Both the position numbers and the translations under genes were made by a program. A stretch of DNA of 64,000 nt from assembly GCA_029212905.1 (NCBI GenBank), contig JARGPB010000010.1, forward strand, positions 1 through 64,000. The letters are read 5' to 3'. Of this stretch, positions 42,997 to 52,210 are shown in pieces. This stretch comes from Thalassovita sp. (lineage in GTDB: Bacteria > Pseudomonadota > Alphaproteobacteria > Rhodobacterales > Rhodobacteraceae). The notes under the pieces were generated by a model that saw nothing but the letters and a program-made list of their open reading frames with translations, did not search any database and had not been told where the DNA came from. The first letter of the stretch is position 1. Every line of letters starts with the position of its first letter.

Positions 42997-44490
42997 ATGG
43001 TTCAACGTATTTCCAGACGTTTCTTTTTGAGCACTGCCGCAGGGTTTGCGGCCGCGGGTCCGGTATTGGCCGCGCCCCCTGCCCTGTCGCTGCGGCCTCA
43101 TGTGCGGCCCGAGGGGCTGCATAAGATGGCGGTCACCGGGGCCGAGGCGCTGATCGCGCGCGCCGGGCTGAGCGGGGACGTGTCCTTTGCGGTGGCGGAT
43201 GCCAAATCCGGTCTGATGCTGGAAACCCGCCACGCCGAAACCGGGCTGCCGCCCGCCAGTGTCACCAAGGCCGTCACGGCCCTGTATGCGCTGGAGCATC
43301 TGGGACCCGAGCACCGATTCCGCACACGGCTGATCGCAACAGGGCCCGTTCAGGACGGCGTGATCCAGGGCGATCTGGTGCTGGCAGGCGGCGGCGACCC
43401 GACACTGGACACGGATGCCCTGGCCGGGATGGCCGCCGCGCTGAAACGCGCCGGGGTAACGGCCGTTCGCGGGCGGTTCCTGGTCTGGGGCGGGGCGGTG
43501 CCCTATAGCCGCCAGATCGACGCGACCCAACCCGAACATGTGGGCTATAACCCGGCGCTGTCGGGGCTGTCGCTGAATTTCAACCGGGTGCATTTCGAAT
43601 GGAAACGCGCGGGCCAAAGCTGGGGCGTGACGATGGACGCGCGGTCGGAACGGTACCGCCCCGCGGTGAGCATGGCCACCATGTCGATCGTCTCACGCGA
43701 GGTGCCGGTCTATACTTATCGCAACGCAGGCGGGGTGGACCGCTGGACCGTCGCCAGCAAGGCCCTGGGCAAGGGCGGATCACGCTGGCTGCCGGTGCGC
43801 CGCCCCGAAATATACGCGGGCCAGGTGTTTCGGACCTTTGCCCGCGCGCATGGAATCGTGCTGAAACCGGAAACGGCGGTAAACACGCTGCCAAAGGGCA
43901 CGGCGCTGGTGACGCATGACAGCGACACCCTGCAAAAGATCCTGCGCGCCATGCTGAAATATTCAACCAACCTGACGGCCGAGCTGGTCGGGCTGGCGGC
44001 CACGCGCAAACGGCTGGGGCAAACGCAGAACCTGCGCGGCTCGGCCCGGGAAATGAGCAAATGGGCCGCGCAGCGTCTGGGCATGACCCAGGCACGGCTG
44101 GTGGATCATTCGGGGCTGGGGGATGGATCGCGGCTGGCCGCGATAGACATGGTGCGGGCGCTGGTCGCGGCGCATCACAGCGGGCCGCTGCGGGGGCTGA
44201 TGAAAAACATCCCGCTGCGCGACGCGCGCGGCAAGGTGAACAAGGGCCATCCGGTCAAGGTGAAGGCCAAGACCGGAACGCTGAATTTCGTCAGCGCGCT
44301 GGCGGGGTTCATGACGGCGCAGGACGGGACCGAGCTGGCCTTTGCCATTTTCTCGGCGGATACGCAGCGGCGGGCCCGGCTGAGCAAGGCCCAGCGCGAA
44401 CGCCCCGATGGGGGACGACGCTGGAACAAAAGCTCGAAACGGCTGCAACAATCGCTGATCGAGCGCTGGGACGCCCTGTACGGGAACTGA
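42997..44490 (+). CDS. dacB: D-alanyl-D-alanine carboxypeptidase/endopeptidase (PBP4 type)
   Basis: This 497-aa penicillin-binding protein of the DacB class has SxxK as ASVTK near residue 88, SxN as YSTNLTAEL near 325, and KTG as KAKTGTLNF near 425. The N-terminus SRRFFLSTAAGFAAAG is a twin-arginine (Tat) signal with an AlaxAla-type end (LAAPP), so it is periplasmic. It trims peptidoglycan peptides. It follows nadD by 63 bp. Confidence 0.95.
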   Translation: MVQRISRRFFLSTAAGFAAAGPVLAAPPALSLRPHVRPEGLHKMAVTGAEALIARAGLSGDVSFAVADAKSGLMLETRHAETGLPPASVTKAVTALYALEHLGPEHRFRTRLIATGPVQDGVIQGDLVLAGGGDPTLDTDALAGMAAALKRAGVTAVRGRFLVWGGAVPYSRQIDATQPEHVGYNPALSGLSLNFNRVHFEWKRAGQSWGVTMDARSERYRPAVSMATMSIVSREVPVYTYRNAGGVDRWTVASKALGKGGSRWLPVRRPEIYAGQVFRTFARAHGIVLKPETAVNTLPKGTALVTHDSDTLQKILRAMLKYSTNLTAELVGLAATRKRLGQTQNLRGSAREMSKWAAQRLGMTQARLVDHSGLGDGSRLAAIDMVRALVAAHHSGPLRGLMKNIPLRDARGKVNKGHPVKVKAKTGTLNFVSALAGFMTAQDGTELAFAIFSADTQRRARLSKAQRERPDGGRRWNKSSKRLQQSLIERWDALYGN

Positions 44491-44491
44491 G

Positions 44492-44923
44492 TTACAGGCG
44501 GACGTGGCGCGCCCGTGCCCCGCGTTCAATCGCGGCGGCGTGCAGGCGGTCGATGTCCAGCTCGTAGCGGATTTCCTCGAGCAGGCGCAGCTCGGTTTCT
44601 TGCAGGGTGCCATCGGCGGCAGCCACATCGCAGGCCAGCGCATAGGCGGTTTCAAACAGTTTTTCGGGCAGGTTTTCACGGATCAGGCCAAACAGCGCAT
44701 CCAGGCCGTCCTCTTCTGAGAAGAGATCCAGCACGGTTTTCCCCATCACATTCATCCGGTCGATGTCATAATCCGCAAAGATCGGCAGATGATTGACCGA
44801 ATTCTGGATTTTCACCAATTCGGCGGTGCGCACCTCTTCGTCCGAGGCGGACACGGCGATCATCAACGCCACAAGACAATCCTGCGGGCTGAGCGGGTGG
44901 GCGTCTGCAACTGTCTGGGTCAT
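44492..44923 (-). CDS. TerB-like domain protein
   Basis: This 143-aa all-helical protein has the pattern of TerB-type tellurite-resistance domains: CLVALMIAVSASDEEVRTAEL near the N-terminus and ALACDVAAADGTLQETELRLL in the second half, each with an acidic DEEV/DGTL metal-site-like segment. It is convergent with dacB, separated by one base. Other Ter genes are absent, so a role in tellurite resistance is not implied. Confidence 0.85.
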   Translation of the reverse strand: MTQTVADAHPLSPQDCLVALMIAVSASDEEVRTAELVKIQNSVNHLPIFADYDIDRMNVMGKTVLDLFSEEDGLDALFGLIRENLPEKLFETAYALACDVAAADGTLQETELRLLEEIRYELDIDRLHAAAIERGARARHVRL

Positions 44924-45045
44924 TTCTGTGATCCTGATAAGGGCTGTTGCAGTGCAGAATATTGACTGTCGCCCCCTGCCGCAATAGGAAGCGGCGGTCT
45001 GCCGCGCATAAGGCGCAGGCGGGCCGATTCCTGTTGGAGAATGAA

Positions 45046-46620
45046 ATGTCTGAATTGCGTGACGCCGCCCTGAAATCCAAAGCCTGGCCCTTTGAAGAGG
45101 CCCGCAAGCTGGTTAAGCGTTACGAGAAGAAGGCGCCGGAAAAGGGACATGTGCTGTTCGAAACCGGCTATGGCCCCTCGGGGTTGCCGCATATCGGCAC
45201 CTTTGGCGAGGTCGCGCGCACCACGATGATCCGCAACGCCTTTGAGCTGATTTCGGACATTCCGACGCGGCTGATCTGTTTTTCAGATGACATGGACGGG
45301 ATGCGCAAGGTCCCCGACAACGTCCCGAACCAAGAGATGCTGCACGCCAACATCCAAAAACCGCTGACCGCCGTGCCCGATCCGTTCGGGGAATATGACA
45401 GCTTTGGCAATCACAACAACGCCATGCTGCGCCGGTTCCTGGATACATTCGGGTTCGAGTATGAATTCTACTCGGCCACGGATTTCTATAAGGCGGGCGA
45501 GTTCGACGAGGTGCTGAAACGCGCCGTGGACCGCTATGACGACGTGATGAAGGTGATGCTGAAATCCCTGCGCGACGAACGGGCGGCGACCTATTCGATT
45601 TTCCTGCCGATTCACCCGGACACCGGCCGCGTGCTGTATGTCCCGATCAAAGAGGTGAACAAGGACGATTACACGATCACCTTTGACGATGAGGACGGCA
45701 AGGAATGGACCCTGCCCGTCACCGGCGGCAATGTGAAACTGCAATGGAAGCCGGACTTTGGCGCCCGCTGGGCCGCGCTGGACGTGGATTTCGAAATGTA
45801 CGGCAAGGACCACAGCACCAACACGCCGATCTATGACCGGATCTGCGAAATCCTGGGCGGCAGAAAACCCGAGCATTTCACCTATGAACTGTTCCTGGAT
45901 GAAAACGGCGAGAAAATCTCCAAGTCCAAGGGCAACGGGCTGACGATCGACGAATGGCTGACCTATGCCAGCACCGAAAGCCTGTCGTATTTCATGTACC
46001 TGAAGCCCAAAACGGCGAAACGGATGCATTTCGACGTAATCCCCAAGGCCGTGGACGAATATCACCAGCAACTGCGGGCCTATCCGACTCAGGACGCCGC
46101 GCAACAGGTGAATAACCCGGTCTGGCACATCCACAACGGCACCCCGCCCGAATCCACCATGCTGGTGCCCTTTGGGATGCTGCTGAACCTGGCGTCCGTG
46201 TCGGGCGCCGAGGACAAGGACACGATGTGGGGTTTCATCCAGCGCTATGCGCCTGACGCCACGCCCGAAACCAACGCCGACATGGATCAGGCGGCGGGCT
46301 TTGCGGTGCGGTATTACAATGATTTCGTGAAACCGACCAAAGTGTTCCGCGCGCCCACCGATCTGGAGCGCGAAGCCCTGACCGAGCTGCGCGACAAGCT
46401 GGCCGCATGGGACGGCGCCGTAGATGCCGAGGAATTGCAGGGGCTGGTGTTCAGCGTGGGCCGCGAACGGTTCGACCCGATGCGCGCCTGGTTCAAAGCG
46501 CTGTACGAGGTGCTGCTGGGCGCATCCCAAGGGCCGCGTTTCGGCGGGTTCATCGCGCTGTATGGCATCGAGGAAACCATCGCGCTGATCGACAAGGGCC
46601 TGGCCGGAGAGCTGGGCTAA
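45046..46620 (+). CDS. lysS: Lysyl-tRNA synthetase, class I
   Basis: This 524-aa enzyme has the class I signatures HIGTF (in GPSGLPHIGTFGE) and KISKSKGNG (KMSKS loop), so it is the archaeal-type class I LysRS that alphaproteobacteria commonly use instead of the class II enzyme. ATG at 45046 (MSELRDAALKSK) is preferred over an upstream frame extension. A terminator follows the stop by 23 bp. Confidence 0.96.
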   Translation: MSELRDAALKSKAWPFEEARKLVKRYEKKAPEKGHVLFETGYGPSGLPHIGTFGEVARTTMIRNAFELISDIPTRLICFSDDMDGMRKVPDNVPNQEMLHANIQKPLTAVPDPFGEYDSFGNHNNAMLRRFLDTFGFEYEFYSATDFYKAGEFDEVLKRAVDRYDDVMKVMLKSLRDERAATYSIFLPIHPDTGRVLYVPIKEVNKDDYTITFDDEDGKEWTLPVTGGNVKLQWKPDFGARWAALDVDFEMYGKDHSTNTPIYDRICEILGGRKPEHFTYELFLDENGEKISKSKGNGLTIDEWLTYASTESLSYFMYLKPKTAKRMHFDVIPKAVDEYHQQLRAYPTQDAAQQVNNPVWHIHNGTPPESTMLVPFGMLLNLASVSGAEDKDTMWGFIQRYAPDATPETNADMDQAAGFAVRYYNDFVKPTKVFRAPTDLEREALTELRDKLAAWDGAVDAEELQGLVFSVGRERFDPMRAWFKALYEVLLGASQGPRFGGFIALYGIEETIALIDKGLAGELG

Positions 46621-46643
46621 CCTATCGACCCTAAATTATTTTC

Positions 46644-46670
46644 AAAGGCCGCGCCGGGTGCGCGGCCTTT
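46644..46670. terminator. Terminator of lysS
   Basis: AAAGGCCGCGC-CGGGT-GCGCGGCCTTT forms an 11-bp perfect stem after the lysS stop. Confidence 0.85.
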
Positions 46671-46841
46671 GGTTTGCGCGGCACGATGTTGCCCGCTTGG
46701 CCGGGACACCGTCACGGTGGCCTCAGGCCGCGTTAACGCCTTGTTTGCTATCCCCCCAACTCAGCCGGGCGCGATCCCGGACAGCGGTTTTGCCCAGCTC
46801 GCCCCGCGAGACGCGTGATGGGACAGAGGAAAGGATACGGA

Positions 46842-49130
46842 ATGAACAAGGCGATTACCGATGGTGTGGTGTTCATGCCCACGGCGTTCGAGGCCGGTCT
46901 GGACGTATGGTCCAGTGGCAATGGCACAGCCGGGTCGGACACCTATGATAATGCGGTCAACGCGGCCTTTGTGCCTGCGGATCAGGACTTTGGCGGCTGC
47001 CTGGAGCTGCAAAAGGTCAACGCGACCCAACAAGTGCGGTATATGGGCGAAACGACGATCTATCCGGGGTGCTATCTGCGCATCACCGCGCGGGTCAAGG
47101 CGGTCAGCGGCAACCTGCCCTCGGTTCGGATTGCCGGCTGGCCGGGAGACGGCAGCGACGCCCATGTCGGCGGGCTGACACAGGTCGGGCCCAGCACGAC
47201 GCTGACCAGCTATGGCCAGGTGGTCGAGATCAGCGCCATCGTCGGCAGCGGCAATCGCGGCGGGGTGGACCTGGTGTGGCCCGACCCCGTGGCCTATGGC
47301 CATTTCGGGCTGGACCTGACGGGCGCGAATGGCGGCGTGGTCCGCATCGACGACATCCAGATCGAAGACATCACCGAGGCGTATCTGCGCTCGATGCTGG
47401 ACTGGGTGGATGTGCGCGATTTCGGGGCTGTGGGCAATGGCGTCACGGATGACGCGGCCGCGTTCATGGCCGCAGACGAGGCCGCAGATGGCCGCACGGT
47501 GCTGGTATCGGCGGGGCAGTATTATCTGGGCAGCGGCGTGACCTTTGAAAACCGCGTCCGGTTCGAAGGCACCATCACCATGCCCACCAGCGCGATGCTG
47601 TCGCTGACCAAGAGCTTTGATCTGCCGACCTATATTGACGCGTTCGGCGACGAGGAGCTGGCGTTCAAAAAGGCGTTCCAATCGCTGCTGAACAACTCGG
47701 ATCATGAATCACTGGACATGTGCGGGCGGCGCGTCAGCGTGCGATCCCCCATCGACATGCAGGCCGCCGTGGCGAACCGCACCGAATATGCCACCCGCCG
47801 TCAAATCGTGAACGGGCAGTTCTATGTCGAGAACTCGGGCAATTGGGACACCGATAGTTTCACCTCTTCGGCCAGCTATGCGGGCTCGAACCCCTATACG
47901 CTGAGCAACGTGACCAACGTGGCGAACATCCCGGTGGGATCGCGCGTCTGGGCCAATGGCGTCGGGCGCGAGGTCTATGTGCGCGCAAAAAACGAGGCAA
48001 CGCAGGAAATCACCCTGTCGCAACCCCTGTATGACGCGGTGGGCACGCAGACCTATTTCTTTACCCGGTACAAATACATCCTGGATTTCAGCGGTTTCCA
48101 GAAACTGTCGAAATTCGCCATGGTGAATATTGAATTCCAGTGCAGCGGGCGGTCCAGCGCCATTCTGCTGGCCCCGGCGGGCGTGGGATTCAACATGCGC
48201 GACTGCTTTGTCACGGCCCCCAAGGATCGCGGCATCACCAGCATGGGCCAGGGCTGTCAGGGCATGTTAATCGACCGCTGCCAGTTCCTGTCGGACGAGG
48301 GCGGCACACGGGCGCAGGACCGGGTGTCCATCGCGCTGAACGCCAATGCCAACGACGTAAAGCTGCGCAACAACCGGATCACTCAGTTCCGTCACTTTGC
48401 CATTCTGGCGGGGACCAGCTCGATCATCACGGGCAACCACTGGTTCCAGGGCGACAGCGAGGACGAAGGCCTGCGCACCGCCGGTCTGATCCTGACCAGC
48501 CCGCAGAACCGCGCGACGATCAACGGGAACTATATCGACAACTGCTTTATCGAATGGGCCAACGAACACGACCACGAACCCAGTTTCAGCAGCGAGTATT
48601 CCTTTAGCGCGCTGAACATCTCGGACAATATTTTCCAGTCGATCGATTCCGCTCAGTGGTTCCGATTCATCGTGATCACGCCGCATGGGGCGGGGCATTT
48701 CGTCAACGGGCTGAACATCACGGGCAACATGTTCCGCGCAATCCACGGGACGCTGGACCGGGTGGATATGGTGGACACGTCCTTTGCGGATCTGGACTAT
48801 AGCCGGATGCGGAATATCGTGGTGAAGGGCAACACCTATAACAGCATCGAACAGGGGATCGAAAACCCCGTGATGATCGACCATGCGCAGAACTCGGTCG
48901 ATGATATCTGGACGATCAACTGTGACGGGCCCCTGCCCTTTGGCGGCTATGCGCAGAACGTGGAATCGGTGGTTGCGCGCTCGAGGATCAGGGACTCGGG
49001 GAATGCTGCGAATTACGCCATGCCCTGGGTATCCACCGAGGAAGGCACCAACCGCGACAGGGTTCAGCTGCACTGGCCCGAAAACCTGGAGGGCGATGTC
49101 AGCGTTCTGGTGCGGATGGACAACTACTAG
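46842..49130 (+). CDS. Right-handed beta-helix protein (pectate-lyase / GH28-related)
   Basis: This 762-aa protein starts with a carbohydrate-binding-like beta domain (residues 1-190), then WVDVRDFGAVGNGVTDDAAAF, the entry strand of pectate_lyase_3 beta-helices, and repeated short strands with Asn ladders (ITGNHWFQGDSED; LNISDNIFQSID; LNITGNMFRAIHG). No signal peptide is visible. It resembles tailspike-type or polysaccharide-associated proteins. ATG at 46842 follows GGAAAGG; the substrate is unknown. The last 32 nt overlap the convergent gene. Confidence 0.85.
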   Translation: MNKAITDGVVFMPTAFEAGLDVWSSGNGTAGSDTYDNAVNAAFVPADQDFGGCLELQKVNATQQVRYMGETTIYPGCYLRITARVKAVSGNLPSVRIAGWPGDGSDAHVGGLTQVGPSTTLTSYGQVVEISAIVGSGNRGGVDLVWPDPVAYGHFGLDLTGANGGVVRIDDIQIEDITEAYLRSMLDWVDVRDFGAVGNGVTDDAAAFMAADEAADGRTVLVSAGQYYLGSGVTFENRVRFEGTITMPTSAMLSLTKSFDLPTYIDAFGDEELAFKKAFQSLLNNSDHESLDMCGRRVSVRSPIDMQAAVANRTEYATRRQIVNGQFYVENSGNWDTDSFTSSASYAGSNPYTLSNVTNVANIPVGSRVWANGVGREVYVRAKNEATQEITLSQPLYDAVGTQTYFFTRYKYILDFSGFQKLSKFAMVNIEFQCSGRSSAILLAPAGVGFNMRDCFVTAPKDRGITSMGQGCQGMLIDRCQFLSDEGGTRAQDRVSIALNANANDVKLRNNRITQFRHFAILAGTSSIITGNHWFQGDSEDEGLRTAGLILTSPQNRATINGNYIDNCFIEWANEHDHEPSFSSEYSFSALNISDNIFQSIDSAQWFRFIVITPHGAGHFVNGLNITGNMFRAIHGTLDRVDMVDTSFADLDYSRMRNIVVKGNTYNSIEQGIENPVMIDHAQNSVDDIWTINCDGPLPFGGYAQNVESVVARSRIRDSGNAANYAMPWVSTEEGTNRDRVQLHWPENLEGDVSVLVRMDNY

Positions 49131-49608
49131 GCGTCAGATCGGTGGGCGTCAGGTGAAACGCCCGCCCAAACCCGCCATTCAGAAACCCGCGGGTGGGGAT
49201 CAGGTGCACAAACCCGAAATCCGCCAGCGACAGATAGAGCTTGGCCTTGGGATGGTCGCGCAGGTAATGCGCGGCCATTTCCGCATGGGACGGATCAGAG
49301 CGCGGGACAAACTGCGCCCGTGCCTGCACGGTCAGACGGGGATGAGACAGGGCATCGCCCTTTGCGCCGGGCTCTCCGACCAGCAGGGCACAGGCAGGAT
49401 CGGCCCTGAGCGCGCGGGTATGCAGCGCAAGGCCCGAGACCAGCGTGACGGGCACCCCCTGAGATGTCGTGCCCAGCGCAACGCGGCTGACATAGGGCGC
49501 GCCAGTGTCGGGATCGTGGACCGCAATGGCGGCAAACCGCGCCTCTTGCAACAGGGTCTGGGCAAGGGCGCGGGCCTGGTCATCGGTGGGGCGGATCGGA
49601 TTTGTCAT
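49099..49608 (-). CDS. Pyridoxamine 5'-phosphate oxidase-like flavin/haem-binding protein
   Basis: This 169-aa protein has a split-barrel FMN-binding fold: FAAIAVHDPDTGAPYVSRVAL, ALLVGEPGAKGDALSHPRLT and KLYLSLADFGFVHLIPTRG. The pattern fits the HugZ/PPOX-like group, which may bind haem or flavin. ATG at 49608 (MTNPIRPTDDQ) preferred over upstream extensions. Its 3' end overlaps the convergent beta-helix gene by 32 nt, so one stop or the other may have drifted. Confidence 0.85.
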   Translation of the reverse strand: MTNPIRPTDDQARALAQTLLQEARFAAIAVHDPDTGAPYVSRVALGTTSQGVPVTLVSGLALHTRALRADPACALLVGEPGAKGDALSHPRLTVQARAQFVPRSDPSHAEMAAHYLRDHPKAKLYLSLADFGFVHLIPTRGFLNGGFGRAFHLTPTDLTPSSCPSAPER

Positions 49609-49618
49609 ACGATCGGTG

Positions 49619-50128
49619 TTAGGCCTGCACGCGGCGCCCCGCAAGAGGCGCAGCCAGCAACGCCGCACCCACCATCAGCAGGGACACCCCCGAGGCCACG
49701 GTCCGCGCGATGTTCCAGACCTGCCATTTCGCCGAATAGGTGGCCCAGATCTGCGCCAGGGCATCGGCGTCCTGCGTCATGTCCGTTGTCATAAGGGCTT
49801 GGTTCATTGGGACATTCACGGTGGCTGTGGGGATAAAGGCCCCCAGCACATAGGTCAGCGCGGCGGCGACCAGCCACAGGGCCACGGTCTTGCGCTGCGT
49901 CCCCCAGGCCAGCGCCGAAACCAGCACCAGCACGATAGGCGTGCCAAAGAAGGCGGGCATGAAAACCCCATTGCGCACCGAAGCATTCATCGCGTTCATC
50001 GCCTCGATCGCTGCGGACGGGACCATCTGATCCAGCCCCCACATGGTCGAGCAGACCCAGGCATAGAAAAATCCAAAGATGGCGGCGGAAAAAGTAAGAG
50101 CAGTCAAAAGAAAGGGCTGAAAGGGCAT
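49619..50128 (-). CDS. DUF1772 (anthrone-oxygenase-like) membrane protein
   Basis: This 169-aa protein has four hydrophobic segments: FLLTALTFSAAIFGFFYAWV, FFGTPIVLVLVSALAW, ALWLVAAALTYVLGAFI and VASGVSLLMVGAALLA. An internal NVPMNQAL is typical of DUF1772. Function in bacteria is unknown. It lies 10 bp upstream of the PPOX-like gene and is probably co-transcribed with it. Confidence 0.88.
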   Translation of the reverse strand: MPFQPFLLTALTFSAAIFGFFYAWVCSTMWGLDQMVPSAAIEAMNAMNASVRNGVFMPAFFGTPIVLVLVSALAWGTQRKTVALWLVAAALTYVLGAFIPTATVNVPMNQALMTTDMTQDADALAQIWATYSAKWQVWNIARTVASGVSLLMVGAALLAAPLAGRRVQA

Positions 50129-50195
50129 CTGAAATCCTGTTGTTGAAAGGTAATGATCCTCATACGTGGCGATATAGGGGTTCCGTCGCGGAAAG

Positions 50196-50840
50196 TCAGA
50201 ATTCCGTCCAAATTCCCAGTTTCAGCCCGGTCTGGCGCGGCCCCCAAAGGGTGGTGTTCAGCCCTGCCTCGAATTGGAACATCCGGCCCACGCGCATCAC
50301 AACCGACGGCGCAATCCGCACAGAGCCACCCCCGTCAGAGGGCAGCGCCGTGTGGAATTTCAGGATGGCCTTCCAGCGGTCCGACGGGGTGATGCCCACG
50401 GTGCTGTCCACCTTGTAGGTGACGGCGCCAGTCCCCAGATTCACGGTGGCCGAGGCATCCACCGCAAACCACCCCGGCCCCCAGCCCGAGCTGATCCCGC
50501 GCCCATAGGACAGCCCCGGACGCAGCACTGCCCACCCCGCACTGGTGCCGCCCGCGATTTCCAGCGCCAGGCGGTGGCCGTTAGGGTTGCTCCACAGCGG
50601 GGTGCGGGTGAAATACAGCGCGGTTATGGCCCCGGTTTGCGTGACATAGCCGTCCAACCCCACGGTCAGCCTGTCCGTCAGCCCGTATTCGCCGAAAAAG
50701 GTTGTGCTGAAACTGGTGCCGACGTCGCTGGTGCTCCAGTTACTGGAGACGTCGGAAAACCAGCCGCCCTTGGCCCGCATCCACGCGCCAGACAGCGCCG
50801 GAGTCGCCAGAAAACACAAAAGAACCGCCAAGAAGCGCAT
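50196..50840 (-). CDS. Secreted beta-barrel-like outer-membrane protein
   Basis: This 214-aa protein has a clear Sec signal peptide (MRFLAVLLCFLATPALSGAW) followed by alternating strands rich in Gly, Thr and aromatic residues (GLTDRLTVGLDGYVTQTGA) and a C-terminal strand ending in Phe (GLKLGIWTEF), as in outer-membrane barrels. No named family. Confidence 0.7.
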   Translation of the reverse strand: MRFLAVLLCFLATPALSGAWMRAKGGWFSDVSSNWSTSDVGTSFSTTFFGEYGLTDRLTVGLDGYVTQTGAITALYFTRTPLWSNPNGHRLALEIAGGTSAGWAVLRPGLSYGRGISSGWGPGWFAVDASATVNLGTGAVTYKVDSTVGITPSDRWKAILKFHTALPSDGGGSVRIAPSVVMRVGRMFQFEAGLNTTLWGPRQTGLKLGIWTEF

Positions 50841-50957
50841 GGATCGCCCTCCTGTCGTTCAGCTTGCCTTCACATTGGTAAACAAGGTGTTAACCAATTC
50901 CTGCTTTGGCGACAGGACCCTGCGATGCTAGGCTGATTTCAGCGGATGGAGGAAAAC

Positions 50958-51278
50958 ATGCTTACTATTTCCAACGACAGCAGCTTTCAGACAGTGATCA
51001 CAACCTTCGAGGCGACGCCCGGCACCTGTCAGGATCTGCTGGATCTACTGACCGATGCCTATGAAAACGTGATCTCGAAACAGCCCGGATTCATTGCGGC
51101 GGGGCTGCATGTGAATGACGCGCAAACGCGGATCGCGAACTACTCGCAATGGCAAAAACGCGAGGATTATCAGGCGATGCTGCGCACCGAAGAGATGCGC
51201 ACGCGCAACCGGGTGATCAACGGGCTGTGCAAAAGCTTTGAGCCGGTGATGTATGACGTGGCCCGCACGTTTGGCTAG
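50958..51278 (+). CDS. Antibiotic-biosynthesis-monooxygenase (ABM) domain protein
   Basis: This 106-aa dimeric alpha/beta ferredoxin-like protein has VITTFEATPGTCQDLLDLLT and a second half with NYSQWQKREDYQAML, typical of ABM-domain enzymes, which act on quinones or small aromatics or as heme-degrading relatives. ATG at 50958 is chosen because GGAGG lies 7 bp upstream; an ATG at 50946 lacks such a site. Confidence 0.85.
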   Translation: MLTISNDSSFQTVITTFEATPGTCQDLLDLLTDAYENVISKQPGFIAAGLHVNDAQTRIANYSQWQKREDYQAMLRTEEMRTRNRVINGLCKSFEPVMYDVARTFG

Positions 51279-51292
51279 CGCCGAAACCGCGA

Positions 51293-51724
51293 CTAGACCG
51301 AGGATTTGACCCACTGCACGATCGCGTCAGCAGGCATGGCACCAGATTGGCGGGCTTTCTCGCGGCCCTGAGCAAAGGCGGCCATGGTCGGGATGCCGCG
51401 AATACCGTATTTCGCGCCGGCCTGCGGGTGATCCTCGGTGTTCAGCTTTACCAGACGCGCCGCGCCGTTCAGCGTGCCGGCCGCTTTGGCATATTCCGGG
51501 GCCATCATCCGGCACGGGCCACACCAAGGCGCCCAGAAATCCACCACAAGGGGCAGATCATCGTTGCGTGCCGCTTTTTGCAGCGTTGCCAGATCAACCT
51601 CGGCGACCTTGCCGCCCATCAGTTTGGCGCCGCAGGTGCCGCATTTGGGACTAGCGGTCAGCCTGTCCTCGGGGACGCGATTGACCTGTCCACAGTCCAG
51701 ACAAGTGAGTTTTTTCGAGGCCAT
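51293..51724 (-). CDS. trxC: Thioredoxin-2 (TrxC type)
   Basis: This 143-aa protein has an N-terminal zinc finger (CLDC and CGTC) followed by a thioredoxin domain with active site WCGPC (FWAPWCGPCRMMAPE) and the cis-Pro loop GIRGIPTMAAF. It reduces protein disulfides. ATG at 51724 (MASKKLTCLDC) preferred; an ATG at 51757 would add a few residues. Confidence 0.95.
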   Translation of the reverse strand: MASKKLTCLDCGQVNRVPEDRLTASPKCGTCGAKLMGGKVAEVDLATLQKAARNDDLPLVVDFWAPWCGPCRMMAPEYAKAAGTLNGAARLVKLNTEDHPQAGAKYGIRGIPTMAAFAQGREKARQSGAMPADAIVQWVKSSV

Positions 51725-51951
51725 TTTGCGCTCCTGAATATATTTCGCATTTTGCATATAAGGCGTCTCGGGGTGGCTGCAAGACCCGCCTTGCCCCCTA
51801 TGCGGCACAAACTGGCGGCTGACAATTCAGACTTGATTGCAATTTCTCGTGGTCACATCTTCTGTGCAACGGCGTCCCTATACGGAAATCGACGGCTGCG
51901 CGGACGGGACATCGTATGACCGCGAGCCACGCTACAGCAGGAGTACACGGC

Positions 51952-52158
51952 ATGGCCACTGGCACCGTGAAATGGTTCAACACCACCAAAGGCTACGGGT
52001 TCATCAAGCCGGACGAAGGCAGCAAGGATGTGTTCGTACACATCTCGGCGGTCGAGCGGTCGGGGCTGACCGGTCTGGCAGACGACCAGAAAGTGACCTT
52101 TGACATCGAACAAGGCCGCGACGGCCGAGAGCTGGCGACCAATATCGCGCTCGCGTAA
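51952..52158 (+). CDS. Cold-shock protein (CspA family)
   Basis: This 68-aa OB-fold protein has RNP1 KGYGFIKPD and RNP2 VFVHIS. It acts as an RNA chaperone. ATG at 51952; an in-frame start at 51916 would add 12 unlikely residues. The preceding gap of about 110 bp after the last neighbour may form the long 5' leader usual in csp genes. A terminator follows at 52187. Confidence 0.94.
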   Translation: MATGTVKWFNTTKGYGFIKPDEGSKDVFVHISAVERSGLTGLADDQKVTFDIEQGRDGRELATNIALA

Positions 52159-52186
52159 GAGACCCGCCTTTCTCTGGTGAACATGC

Positions 52187-52210
52187 AAGCCCTCGCTGTG
52201 GCGGGGGCTT
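52187..52210. terminator. Terminator shared by the cold-shock gene and the arylesterase gene
   Basis: AAGCCC-T-CGC-TGTG-GCG-G-GGGCTT stem between the two convergent genes. Confidence 0.65.

Noticed and set aside
45283..46530. A 415-codon minus-strand frame opposite lysS
   Set aside because: Antisense shadow; the class I LysRS signatures are on the plus strand.
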